Shown: positions 44,735 through 53,321 of the stretch, piece by piece
Layout: the number at the start of each line of letters is the position of its first letter
How positions within the stretch are numbered: the first letter of the stretch is position 1
Assembly (NCBI RefSeq): GCF_003332305.1
Contig: NZ_QOIO01000032.1
Location: 1 to 64,000 of the forward strand
Length of the DNA stretch: 64,000 bases
Direction of reading: 5' to 3'
From: Microvirga aerophila
GTDB lineage: Bacteria > Pseudomonadota > Alphaproteobacteria > Rhizobiales > Beijerinckiaceae
Made by a program: the position numbers and the translations under genes
Notes under the pieces: model-generated
What the model was told of the DNA's origin: nothing
Database searches by the model: none
The model's input: the letters and a program-made list of their open reading frames with translations, nothing else

Positions 44735-45531
44735 GAGCGCCCGACAATCCCGTTGCGGCCAAGCAGGACGTGCTACTCGCAGTCGACAACGTGTCGCTCG
44801 GCTTCGGCGGCGTAAAGGCGCTGTCCGATGTGTCCTTCGACATCCGCAAAGGCGAGATCCGCGCCATTATCGGCCCCAACGGCGCCGGCAAGACCTCGAT
44901 GCTCAACTGCATCAACGGCTTTTATTACCCCACCGAGGGACAGATCACCTTCAAGGGCGTGAAACGGCCCAAGATGCGACCCTATCTGGCGGCCCGGGGC
45001 GGCATTGCTCGCACGTTCCAGAACGTGGCCCTGTTCAAGAGCATGTCGACCCTCGACAACATCATGGCCGGGCGCTCCCTCAAGATGCATGCGAATTTCT
45101 TCTGGCAGCTCTTCCGCCACGGCCCGGCGATGAAGGAGGAGGCTGCCCACCGGCGCGTGGTGGAGGACATCATCGACTTTCTCGAGATCCAGCACATCCG
45201 GAAGACGCCCGTGGGACGGCTTCCATACGGGCTGCAAAAGCGTGTGGAACTGGGCCGGGCGCTCGCCATGGAGCCGGAACTCCTGCTGCTGGACGAGCCG
45301 ATGGCCGGCATGAACCTCGAGGAGAAGGAGGACATGTCCCGCTTCATCTTCGAGGTGAACCAGCAGTTCGGCACGACCATCGCGCTGATCGAGCACGACA
45401 TGGGCGTCGTGATGGACCTGTCCGACCGAGTGGTGGTGCTGGAATACGGCCGCAAGATCGCCGATGGCACGCCCGATGAGGTGAAGCGCGACCAGCGCGT
45501 CATCGACGCCTATCTCGGCGTGGCCCATTAA
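44731..45531 (+). CDS. Liv-type ABC importer ATPase (LivG-like)
   Basis: A 266-residue ATPase with Walker A GPNGAGKTS near 45-53, signature-like LPYGLQKRVELGRAL (the usual SGG is replaced by YGL, common in this subgroup) and Walker B LLLLDEPMAGMN, with the LivG-specific C-terminal LIEHDMGVVMDLSDRVVVL. The ATG overlaps the ligase stop. It ends 9 bases before livH. Confidence 0.92.
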   Translation: MRAPDNPVAAKQDVLLAVDNVSLGFGGVKALSDVSFDIRKGEIRAIIGPNGAGKTSMLNCINGFYYPTEGQITFKGVKRPKMRPYLAARGGIARTFQNVALFKSMSTLDNIMAGRSLKMHANFFWQLFRHGPAMKEEAAHRRVVEDIIDFLEIQHIRKTPVGRLPYGLQKRVELGRALAMEPELLLLDEPMAGMNLEEKEDMSRFIFEVNQQFGTTIALIEHDMGVVMDLSDRVVVLEYGRKIADGTPDEVKRDQRVIDAYLGVAH

Positions 45532-45540
45532 GGAGCGGCG

Positions 45541-46497
45541 ATGGACATCCTCTACAAGATCTTCGTCGAGCCTTTCCTGTTCATGGTGGAGGCGCCGGAT
45601 CTTCTTATCCAAACCCTGTGGGAGGGGCTCGTCTCGGGGGTGCTCTATGCGCTGATCGCCCTTGGGTTCGTGTTGATCTTCAAAGCCTCGGGCGTGTTCA
45701 ATTTCGCGCAAGGCATCATGGTGGTCTTCTCCGCCCTGATCCTCGTCGGTCTCTATGAGAAAGGCGTGCCGGCCTTCCTGGCGCTTCTTCTCGCCATTGG
45801 GGCGATGCTCGTTCTCGCGGTGGCGGTGGAAAGGGTGGTGCTGCGGCCCCTGGTCAATCAGCCCGACATCATCCTGTTTATGGCGACCTTCGGCCTGACC
45901 TACTTCCTGATCGGATTGGGCGAGCTGATCTTCGGCGGCAATCCGAAGGAAATGATCACCAGCGCCCTGTTCCTGCCCCAAGGCACGACTGAACTGGAGA
46001 TGTTTGGCGGGCTCGTGCGCTTTCAGCATCTCGACATCGCGGCCGCCGTCATTGCGTCCATCATGATCGGCGTGCTGGCCGTGTTCTTCTCCAAGACCCG
46101 GATCGGGCGCGCCCTTCGGGCCGTCGCCGACAGCCACAAGGCGGCGCTGTCGGTCGGCATTTCGCTCAATCAGATCTGGGTCATCGTCTGGTTCGCGGCC
46201 GGCATCGTGGCGCTGGTGGCCGGCATCATGTGGGGCGCGCGTTCGGGCGTATCTTTCTCGCTCCAGATCATCGCCCTCAAGGCGCTCCCGGTTCTCATTC
46301 TTGGAGGGTTCACGTCCATTCCAGGCGCGATCATCGGCGGACTCATCATCGGCGTCGGCGAGAAGCTGGGCGAATTTTACTGGGGGCCGCTTGTCGGTGG
46401 CGGCATCGAAACCTGGCTGGCCTACGTCATTGCTCTTCTGTTCCTGCTCTACAGGCCGCAAGGCCTGTTCGGCGAGAAGATCATCGAACGGATTTGA
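45541..46497 (+). CDS. Liv-type ABC importer permease (LivH-like)
   Basis: A 318-residue membrane protein with about eight helices. GLVSGVLYALIALGFVLIFKASG and the FNFAQG segment are typical of LivH. The coupling-loop region GRALRAVADSHKAALSVGI lies near residue 195. It pairs with LivM in the heterodimeric channel. Twelve bases separate it from livM. Confidence 0.92.
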   Translation: MDILYKIFVEPFLFMVEAPDLLIQTLWEGLVSGVLYALIALGFVLIFKASGVFNFAQGIMVVFSALILVGLYEKGVPAFLALLLAIGAMLVLAVAVERVVLRPLVNQPDIILFMATFGLTYFLIGLGELIFGGNPKEMITSALFLPQGTTELEMFGGLVRFQHLDIAAAVIASIMIGVLAVFFSKTRIGRALRAVADSHKAALSVGISLNQIWVIVWFAAGIVALVAGIMWGARSGVSFSLQIIALKALPVLILGGFTSIPGAIIGGLIIGVGEKLGEFYWGPLVGGGIETWLAYVIALLFLLYRPQGLFGEKIIERI

Positions 46498-46509
46498 GGG
46501 AGATCCCGA

Positions 46510-47595
46510 TTGCTCTATCGCGAGGCCGGCCAATACAAGACGAACTACGCCGCCGACATGGCGATTTTCCCCCTGCGTGAGGACCGGGTCGGAATTGCGA
46601 TCATCATCCTGGCGGCCTACTCGCTGGCTTTCCTGGGCAACAGCTTCCTGCTCCAAGCGGTGATGATCCCGTTCCTGGTCTTTTCGCTGGCGGCCATCGG
46701 CCTCAACATCCTGACGGGGTACACGGGTCTCCTGTCCCTCGGGACCGGGGCCTTCATGGGGGTCGGAGCCTACGCCTGCTACAAGCTGATGACGGCGTTT
46801 CCAGGCGTGAACGTCATCGTGTGGATCTTCGCGTCCGGCTTCTTCTCCGCCGCCGTGGGCGCGCTCTTCGGGCTGCCGTCCTTGCGCATCAAGGGTTTCT
46901 ACCTCGCGGTGGCGACGCTTGCGGCGCAGTTCTTCCTGCAATGGTGCTTCATTCGAATCCCGTGGCTCGTCAACTACAACGTCTCGGGAGCCCTCGATGC
47001 GCCTCTGCGCACGCTGTTCGGCGTTCCGGTCGTCGGCGCGACCGCAACGCCGCAGACCCGCTATCTGGTGGTCCTGACCATCGTCATCCTGCTCACATGG
47101 ATTGCATCGAACTTGGTTCACGGCCGCATCGGCCGGGCATGGATCGCGATCCGCGACATGGACCTCGCGGCTGAGCTCATGGGCATCAGGCCGCTTCAAA
47201 CCAAGCTTTTGGCCTTTGCCGTGTCGTCCTATTACTGCGGCGTCGCCGGAGCCCTTCTCGTGTTCCTCTGGTACGGCGGCGCGGAATACGATGTCTTCAA
47301 CATCAACCAGTCGTTCTTCATCCTGTTCATGGTGATCATCGGCGGATTGGGCAGCCTGATCGGCTCGTTCTTCGGCGCGGCTCTGATCTTCATCATGCCG
47401 ATCGTTCTCGGCATCGTGTTGCCGGCGATGCTCTCGCCCTTCGGTCTGTCCGTGGGCGCCGATGTGATCGAGCATCTGCGCTTCATGATCGTGGGAGCGC
47501 TCATCATCTTTTTCCTGATCGTCGAACCGCACGGGCTCGCGCGACTTTGGCAGATTGGCAAACAGAAGCTCCTGGTCTGGCCGTTCCCCTATTGA
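46510..47595 (+). CDS. Liv-type ABC importer permease (LivM-like)
   Basis: A 361-residue membrane protein of the LivM family (LNILTGYTGLLSLGTGAFMG, GRAWIAIRDMDLAAELMGI, FFILFMVIIGGLGSLIGSFFG parts). The start is TTG at 46510, with GAGGGAG about 8 bases upstream; it has a short hydrophilic N-terminus before the first helix. Confidence 0.9.
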   Translation: MLYREAGQYKTNYAADMAIFPLREDRVGIAIIILAAYSLAFLGNSFLLQAVMIPFLVFSLAAIGLNILTGYTGLLSLGTGAFMGVGAYACYKLMTAFPGVNVIVWIFASGFFSAAVGALFGLPSLRIKGFYLAVATLAAQFFLQWCFIRIPWLVNYNVSGALDAPLRTLFGVPVVGATATPQTRYLVVLTIVILLTWIASNLVHGRIGRAWIAIRDMDLAAELMGIRPLQTKLLAFAVSSYYCGVAGALLVFLWYGGAEYDVFNINQSFFILFMVIIGGLGSLIGSFFGAALIFIMPIVLGIVLPAMLSPFGLSVGADVIEHLRFMIVGALIIFFLIVEPHGLARLWQIGKQKLLVWPFPY

Positions 47596-47677
47596 CGGCA
47601 GGCCCGCCGGAAACGGCGCAAAGGAGACGAAAGCTCATAAGCGGCTCGAAAGGGCCGGATAACAACGGAGGAAACAC

Positions 47678-49000
47678 ATGGCCTTTCGAAAACTAAGCCT
47701 AGGACTGGCAGTTGCTACCCTTGTAGGAGGCACGGCTCTGCCAGCGGTTGCGCAGGATTCGATCTACGTCCCCCTGTTCACCTATAGAACCGGACCTTTC
47801 GCCGGCTCCGGCACCCATATCGCGGACGGGATGCACGACTACCTGCAGATGCTGAACCAGCGTGATGGCGGCATTGGCGGCGTGAAACTCGTCCTTGAGG
47901 AATGCGAGACCGGCTACGACACTAAAAAGGGCGTCGAGTGCTACGAGGCCGTGAAGGGCAAGAACCCGGTCATCGTGAATCCCTGGTCGACCGGCATTAC
48001 GCTCCCGCTGATCCCGCGCGCCGCCGTGGACAAGATCCCGATCCTGTCCATGGCCTACGGACTGTCCGCCTCGGCCAGGGGCGACATCTTCCCGTGGGTC
48101 TTCAATCCGCCGAGCACCTACTGGGACGGCCTGTCGATGATCGTCAAATATATCGGCGAGAAGGAAGGCGGCCTTGACAAGCTCAAAGGCAAGAAGATCG
48201 GTTTCCTGCATCTCGATGCGAGCTTCGGCAAGGAGCCGATCCCGCTTCTGGAGGAGCTTTCAAAATCGATCGGCTTCGAGGTGAAGCTCTATCCGATTGC
48301 CGCCCAGGACATGCAGAACCAGTCATCGCAATGGTTGAACGCACGACGCGACCGGCCGGATTACATGATCATGTGGGGCTGGGGCTCCATGAACGGGGCT
48401 GCCATCAAGGAGGCGGTGCGCTCAGGCTACCCGATGGACAAGTTCTATTCCGTGTGGTGGCCTGGTGAGGACGATGCCAGAAGCGGCGGCGCTGGCGCGA
48501 AGGGCTTCAAGATGCTCAACTGGCACGCGGTGGGAACGAATTTCCCAGCCCTCCAGGACATCGTGAAGAACGTTGTCGACAAGGGGATGTCGAAAGCCTC
48601 CAAGGACAAGGTAGGAGAGCTTCTCTACAACCGCGGCGTCTACAACTCCCTGCTGATCGCTGAAGGCATCGCGACGGCCCAGAAACTCACGGGCAAGAAA
48701 GCTGTGACCGGCGAGGACGTGCGCCGCGGCATGGAGAACATCAAGCTCGATCCGGCCCGCCTGAAGGAACTCGGCCTCGAAGGCTTCACGGAACAGCTCG
48801 TCCTGTCGTGCTCCGACCACAACGGCCACCGGGCCGCGTTCATGCAGGAATGGGACGGAACCAAGTGGGTGAAGATCAGCGATCCGATCGAGCCGATGAC
48901 CGACCGCGTCCGCGCCCAGCTTGAGGCTGCGGCGAAGGATTATGCGGAGAAAAACGCCGGCTGGCCCAAGCGCACGGAAGCTTGCGACAAGGCAAGCTGA
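47678..49000 (+). CDS. Liv-type ABC importer, periplasmic binding protein
   Basis: A 440-residue binding protein of the Leu/Ile/Val family (type 1 fold), longer than the usual 370-390. Residues 1-25 form a signal peptide ending AVA. YRTGPFAGSGTHIADG and GGIGGVKLVLEECETGYD are family features. Acyl-CoA ligases at both ends of the operon suggest an aromatic or aliphatic carboxylate rather than an amino acid. A strong hairpin follows the stop. Confidence 0.9.
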   Translation: MAFRKLSLGLAVATLVGGTALPAVAQDSIYVPLFTYRTGPFAGSGTHIADGMHDYLQMLNQRDGGIGGVKLVLEECETGYDTKKGVECYEAVKGKNPVIVNPWSTGITLPLIPRAAVDKIPILSMAYGLSASARGDIFPWVFNPPSTYWDGLSMIVKYIGEKEGGLDKLKGKKIGFLHLDASFGKEPIPLLEELSKSIGFEVKLYPIAAQDMQNQSSQWLNARRDRPDYMIMWGWGSMNGAAIKEAVRSGYPMDKFYSVWWPGEDDARSGGAGAKGFKMLNWHAVGTNFPALQDIVKNVVDKGMSKASKDKVGELLYNRGVYNSLLIAEGIATAQKLTGKKAVTGEDVRRGMENIKLDPARLKELGLEGFTEQLVLSCSDHNGHRAAFMQEWDGTKWVKISDPIEPMTDRVRAQLEAAAKDYAEKNAGWPKRTEACDKAS

Positions 49001-49015
49001 TCGACAGCTCTGAAA

Positions 49016-49049
49016 GGAGCATGCAGGCCGGTGACGGTCTGCATGCTCC
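49016..49049 (+). other. intercistronic hairpin between binding-protein and livF genes
   Basis: GGAGCATGCAG (49016-49026) pairs perfectly with CTGCATGCTCC (49039-49049) over a 12-base loop: an 11-bp stem 16 bases after the binding-protein stop and 24 bases before the livF start. No T-run follows. Confidence 0.7.
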
Positions 49050-49072
49050 AGCAAGTTTCAAAGGAAACCCCG

Positions 49073-49921
49073 ATGAGCACCGCAGTCCGGACGCAGACGC
49101 CGAGTGAACCCGCGACAGGCGAGATCGTCCTCGCGGTCAACAACATTGAGGTCATCTACGACCACGTGATTCTTGTTCTCAAAGGTGTCTCACTCAATGT
49201 TCCTCGCGGCGGCATCGTGGCGTTGCTCGGCGCAAACGGCGCAGGCAAGACCACGACCCTGAAGGCGATCTCGAACCTGCTTCGGGCCGAGCGAGGAGAG
49301 GTCACGAAGGGCAGCATCGAGTTCGCCGGCGAACGGGTAGATCGGCTGTCTCCGAACGAGCTCGTGCGCCGTGGGTGCATCCAGGTTCTCGAAGGGCGGC
49401 ACTGTTTCGGTCACCTGACCATCGAGGAAAACCTTCTCACCGGCGCTTTCACGCGCCGGGATGGGAATGCGGCGATCAAGCGCGACCTCGAAGCAATCTA
49501 CGAATACTTCCCGCGCCTGAAGCAGCGGCGCGGTTCCATGGCGGGCTATACGTCAGGCGGCGAGCAGCAGATGTGCGCCATCGGCAGGGCCATGATGTCC
49601 CGTCCGACGATGATCCTGCTGGATGAGCCCTCCATGGGCCTTGCGCCCCAGATCGTGGAGGAGATCTTCGAGATCGTCCGCAAGCTCAACAGCACGGAGG
49701 GCGTGTCGCTCCTTCTCGCCGAGCAGAACACCAACATGGCGCTGAAATACGCCACGTACGGCTACATCCTTGAAACCGGGCGCGTCGTCATGGACGGTCC
49801 GGCGCAGATGCTGCGCAAGAACGAGGATGTGAAAGAGTTCTACCTAGGCGTCTCCGAGGGAGACCGGAAGTCGTTCCGCAACGTGAAAAGCTACAAGCGC
49901 CGCAAGCGCTGGCTGGCCTGA
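49073..49921 (+). CDS. Liv-type ABC importer ATPase (LivF-like)
   Basis: A 282-residue ATPase with Walker A LLGANGAGKTTT, signature YTSGGEQQMCAIGRAM and Walker B MILLDEPSMGLAPQ, typical of LivF. The start is the ATG at 49073 with AAAGGA upstream; an in-frame GTG at 49031 lies inside the preceding hairpin and is rejected. It ends with a basic tail (YKRRKRW). Confidence 0.92.
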   Translation: MSTAVRTQTPSEPATGEIVLAVNNIEVIYDHVILVLKGVSLNVPRGGIVALLGANGAGKTTTLKAISNLLRAERGEVTKGSIEFAGERVDRLSPNELVRRGCIQVLEGRHCFGHLTIEENLLTGAFTRRDGNAAIKRDLEAIYEYFPRLKQRRGSMAGYTSGGEQQMCAIGRAMMSRPTMILLDEPSMGLAPQIVEEIFEIVRKLNSTEGVSLLLAEQNTNMALKYATYGYILETGRVVMDGPAQMLRKNEDVKEFYLGVSEGDRKSFRNVKSYKRRKRWLA

Positions 49922-49958
49922 GCCGCTCTGCCGCGTCATGCATAACGGGAGACAGACT

Positions 49959-51191
49959 GTGACCGATGCCTTTGACGCGCTCGAAGTTCGCGATCCGGCG
50001 CAACGGGAAGCGGATATTTTTGCGCGCCTTCCCGAGATTCTCAAAGGCGCCGCCGCCGCGCCGGCCTATGCCGAACGCTTCAAGGGGATCGACCTCGAGC
50101 GCGTGGTCAGCCGCGAGGCGCTTGCGGCACTTCCGGTTCTGCGCAAGTCGGAGCTGCCTGCCCTGCAAAAGGCCGCGGCCCCTTTCGGCGGCCTCGTATC
50201 CCATTCCCCCGGCTCCTACGGACGCCTATTCACGTCCCCAGGGCCGATCTTCGAGCCCGAAGCGAGAGGCACCGATCCATGGCGCGCCGCGCGTGGGCTC
50301 TTCGCAGCCGGCTTCCGCAAGGGCGATGTCGTCCTCAACACGTTCAGCTACCACCTGACGCCGGGCGGATTCATCATGGATTCCGGCGCGCGGGCCCTCG
50401 GCTGCGCGGTTATTCCGGCAGGACCGGGCAATACGGAGCAGCAATTCGAACTGATCGAAGCCTACCGTCCGGCAGCTTATTGCGGCACGCCGGACTTTCT
50501 CAAGATCCTCCTCGACGGAGCGGCGGCTGCCGGGCGGGACGTTTCGTCCATCAAACGCGCGCTCGTATCCGGCGCGGCCTTTCCCAAATCCCTGCAGGAT
50601 GAGTTCGCGGACCGGGGCATCGATGCCTATCAGGCCTATGCCACCGCCGATCTGGGCTTCATCGCCTATGAAACCGCAGCCCGGAACGGCCTGGTGGTGA
50701 ACGAGGACATCATCGTCGAGATCGTGCGTCCCGGAACTGGCGACCCCGTTCCAGAGGGCGAGGTCGGCGAGATCGTGGTGACGACCCTCGATCCGTTTCA
50801 CCCTTGGATCCGCCTTGCCCTCGGCGACCTCACGGCCGCGATGCCGGGCCTGAGCGTACGCGGGCGCACCAACATGCGTATTAAAGGATGGATGGGGCGG
50901 GCTGACCAATCCACCAAGGTGAAGGGAATGTTCGTCAGACCGGAGCAGGTCGCGGAAATCAGTCGTCGTCACCCCGGCCTCGGGCGGCTACGACTCGTCG
51001 TGACCCGCGCCGGGGAGGTTGACGACATGATGTTGAAGGTCGAGGCGGAAAAGCCTGACGACGTTCTTGCGGTCGAGATCGCTCGCACGCTTCAAGGCGT
51101 CATGAAGCTGAAAGGCTCCGTGTCTTTCACAGCTCCAGGCAGCCTTCCGAATGACGGGAAGGTCATTTCTGACGAGCGGACGTATGATTGA
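49959..51191 (+). CDS. phenylacetate-CoA ligase-like (PaaK-type) adenylate-forming enzyme
   Basis: A 410-residue ANL-superfamily protein of the PaaK branch. It has the C-terminal hinge and lid (RGRTNMRIKGWMGRADQSTK near residue 305, VKGMFVRPEQV) and a substrate part with FSYHLTPGGFIMDSGARALG. The canonical Ser/Thr/Gly P-loop is not obvious; HSPGSYGRLFTSPGP may replace it. The start is GTG at 49959 with GGGAGA upstream; an ATG at 49938 lacks a ribosome site. As the last gene of the Liv operon, it probably activates the imported acid or a breakdown product. Confidence 0.85.
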   Translation: MTDAFDALEVRDPAQREADIFARLPEILKGAAAAPAYAERFKGIDLERVVSREALAALPVLRKSELPALQKAAAPFGGLVSHSPGSYGRLFTSPGPIFEPEARGTDPWRAARGLFAAGFRKGDVVLNTFSYHLTPGGFIMDSGARALGCAVIPAGPGNTEQQFELIEAYRPAAYCGTPDFLKILLDGAAAAGRDVSSIKRALVSGAAFPKSLQDEFADRGIDAYQAYATADLGFIAYETAARNGLVVNEDIIVEIVRPGTGDPVPEGEVGEIVVTTLDPFHPWIRLALGDLTAAMPGLSVRGRTNMRIKGWMGRADQSTKVKGMFVRPEQVAEISRRHPGLGRLRLVVTRAGEVDDMMLKVEAEKPDDVLAVEIARTLQGVMKLKGSVSFTAPGSLPNDGKVISDERTYD

Positions 51192-51203
51192 GTGGCAGAG
51201 ACC

Positions 51204-51767
51204 TCAGTAGAGGTCTCCCACCACCTCTTGGATCCTTTCCTCACCGGGCCTGACAAGCACGTTCATGCGGCGGCCGTCCGGGAACTCGATCGTCCGAAGG
51301 GTCATGACTTCGAGCGGCCGTCCAACGAGCCGCTGACGGCCTGCACCAATCCGGTCGGCTGTCACGACCTGAGGCTTACTGCGTGCGGCAATGGCCTTGC
51401 GTGGGGTTTGGCGGTTCGGACGCTCCGTGACGACCTTGGGTGTTGATCGTGTTCTGGCCACAGAAGTGGCTTTCTTCCGGGTAGGTGGTTCAGCGCGTTT
51501 GCTCTCCCGCGGCGATTCCCTGGCATCGACGGGAGCAGCTTTGACCGGATTGGATGCCGTGCTTTCAGTAGCCGGCGAGGGCGTGGAAGGCGCCGCCGGA
51601 GGCACGGCGGACTGGCTGGGCGAAGGCGCGCCGGTTTGGGGAGCAGCTCCCCCTTCGCCCGGTGGATCGACCCAGGGGCGATCCGTCTGGGCAAGGGCGG
51701 TGGACCCGATTGCCAGCAGGCCCAGTAGCGAGCTCACGCCCAGCATCCGTCTCATCCCGCCCGTCAT
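51204..51767 (-). CDS. secreted Pro/Ser/Ala-rich hypothetical protein
   Basis: A 187-residue protein with a signal peptide (MLGVSSLLGLLAIGSTALA), a low-complexity Pro/Ala/Ser linker (about 25-75), a basic Lys/Arg/Thr segment, and a short conserved-looking C-terminal part (TLRTIEFPDGRRMNVLVRP). The ATG at 51767 is preceded by GGGAGGTGG, a good ribosome site. I do not recognise the family. Convergent with the Liv operon (12-base gap). A distant GGAACC...CGTT pair upstream (51798-51824, minus strand) resembles an EcfG stress promoter but has one base too many in the spacer. Confidence 0.75.
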   Translation of the reverse strand: MTGGMRRMLGVSSLLGLLAIGSTALAQTDRPWVDPPGEGGAAPQTGAPSPSQSAVPPAAPSTPSPATESTASNPVKAAPVDARESPRESKRAEPPTRKKATSVARTRSTPKVVTERPNRQTPRKAIAARSKPQVVTADRIGAGRQRLVGRPLEVMTLRTIEFPDGRRMNVLVRPGEERIQEVVGDLY

Positions 51768-52071
51768 AACCACCTCCCGCACAAACTCTCTTAAGAGAAC
51801 GCTGCTGTGGCCGGTTCCGGTTCCACGACAATTGTCGCTGCTCGTCGATATGGCGCAGCCCGGTCCGGCGCAGCGCCCGATGAGGAAGTCGGCGGGTCCG
51901 ACGGATGAGACGGAAGCCTCATTGGGACAGCCATGTCATCGGCTTGCGGGAACGGCCGAGGCTTGACGCGGTTCATACGGTGAGGGCGATGCCCTTTGAA
52001 ATTTTGCCGTGACGGCAGACTGAATCATTCTGGACCGTTCGCTTTGCGTGGATATCCCGCGTGAGCCCATT

Positions 52072-52464
52072 ATGGAGCCCTCCTTGGCCACCCGCTCAGA
52101 TCATTCCGATGTCCCGCCGACCCGTACGATCGACCCGATCGATCCGCCGCCTGCGTCCGACCGGCCAACCACGGCGATGCTGAAGGGCGATATCGACAGC
52201 GGACGGACCGGCGACAAGAACCCTGTCTTCGATCCGGGCCTCTCACCCCTTGGGACCGACGACGAGGCAGCCGGCACGCCGCCAAGCCCCTTCCGGGTTG
52301 CCTTGGCGCGTCGCTATGAGAATGTCGAGCGTTGGATGAAGGGTGCGCGGAGAACGGGCGCTGCCCATAACAAGCAGGACGGTTTCCCGGTGGTCTTCGT
52401 CAGCTTCATTGGAGCTGTCGGTGCCATCCTGGTGGTCGGCATATGGATGGCGAGAGCCGTTTAG
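52072..52464 (+). CDS. small tail-anchored membrane protein, unknown function
   Basis: A 130-residue protein: a hydrophilic, Asp/Pro-rich N-terminus (PTRTIDPIDPPPASDR), a conserved-looking FDPGLSPLGTDDEAAGTPP segment, a basic stretch (RRYENVERWMKGARR) and one C-terminal membrane helix (VVFVSFIGAVGAILVVGIWM). I recall similar unnamed proteins in Methylobacterium-type genomes but no function. A GTG at 52048 is an alternative start. A GGAAC-N16-GGTT pair at 51949-51973 could be an EcfG-like stress promoter. Confidence 0.7.
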   Translation: MEPSLATRSDHSDVPPTRTIDPIDPPPASDRPTTAMLKGDIDSGRTGDKNPVFDPGLSPLGTDDEAAGTPPSPFRVALARRYENVERWMKGARRTGAAHNKQDGFPVVFVSFIGAVGAILVVGIWMARAV

Positions 52465-52690
52465 AAATCGGAGTTGCAGTTAAGCTTTGAACGTAAAAGC
52501 ATGTCTGGACAACGGGACCCAAAGCGGTCGCGCAGATCGGTGCTTTATTGCTGGATCTGCATAGGCCGGATGATTTGAATCTCCGTCAAAATAAGGTGCA
52601 TGGAATCACCCTTGAGACGCGAGGGAGCCCTCCGTCCGGAGGCCGCCCCAAAAGGAGCGGGTCTCTCCAACGGGAATCTCACGATCCCTT

Positions 52691-52946
52691 TCACTTAGGA
52701 CCTTGCTGTGTTTCAGGCGGTATCACCGCATCGAGCGGATTAGGCCTGCCCTCCGTCACAGGGTTCTCGCCAACAACCTCCTGATAGTCGCGTGTCGATC
52801 CGCCGCCCCCATAGCCGGCGGAATCGCCGAAATCGCGTTCCGCCGGATCCGACGCCGGTCCGAGGTTGGGGACGTCACTGTTGGCCCGTTCAGGCTCTCG
52901 CCCTTCATTGGCAGGGCCTGAGGCTTGGATGTTTCGGGTCGGGCAT
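52691..52946 (-). pseudogene. small hypothetical gene broken by a frameshift
   Basis: An ATG at 52946 with GAGAGGAG just upstream opens MPDPKHPSLRPCQ and stops. Another frame continues from the same place without a start codon and encodes about 70 hydrophilic residues (for example NSDVPNLGPASDPAERDF, GDSAGYGGGGSTRDYQEV, TEGRPNPLDAVIPPET) to a TGA at 52691-52693. Removing one base near 52925 would join them. The codon usage of the second part looks coding. It is either a real small gene with a sequencing error or a decayed one. Confidence 0.45.
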
Positions 52947-52996
52947 GGGGTCTCCTCTCAGGGTTGGAGGTAATTAGGTCACCGAGAGTATGTCGC

Positions 52997-53206
52997 CTAA
53001 CCGTGGCCGCGGTTTTGCTTGCGGTTGTCCACCCCTTCGTTCGCCTGGCCTTGGCCCTGCGTCTTGGGAACGCCACCGCCGCCATCGCCGTGATGAGGAT
53101 GATGCCCAGCATCCTTGCTGTGGCCCTTCGGAACAGCTTCGTCGCTTCGGTCGGGCACGTGCCCCTTCTGCTTCTCGCTGCGATTGTTGTGATTCCGGCT
53201 GGTCAT
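52997..53206 (-). CDS. small hydrophilic His/Gly/Lys-rich protein, unknown
   Basis: A 69-residue, strongly hydrophilic protein with DEAVPKGHSKDAGHHPHHGD and GGGVPKTQGQGQANEG, probably intrinsically disordered. The ATG has AAAGGTG 5-11 bases upstream. The His/Gly content could bind metal or simply mark a stress-related disordered protein. The call rests on the ribosome site and composition only. Confidence 0.5.
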   Translation of the reverse strand: MTSRNHNNRSEKQKGHVPDRSDEAVPKGHSKDAGHHPHHGDGGGGVPKTQGQGQANEGVDNRKQNRGHG

Positions 53207-53321
53207 GCTTCACCTTTGTGTTCAATACGCCACCGCCGGACTTCCCGGCTTGGCCGCCTTTTCTGTTGCGCCCTTGCAACGAGAGACGATACCAATCATC
53301 GGAGTCATTTGTTCCCGAACG

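Noticed and set aside
44773..47532. Open frame of about 919 codons on the minus strand opposite the liv genes
   Set aside because: Antisense shadow of three well-supported genes with highly biased composition.
51798..51824. GGAACC...CGTT pair as an EcfG stress promoter
   Set aside because: The spacer is 18 bases instead of 16-17, so I kept it only as a remark in the gene entry.
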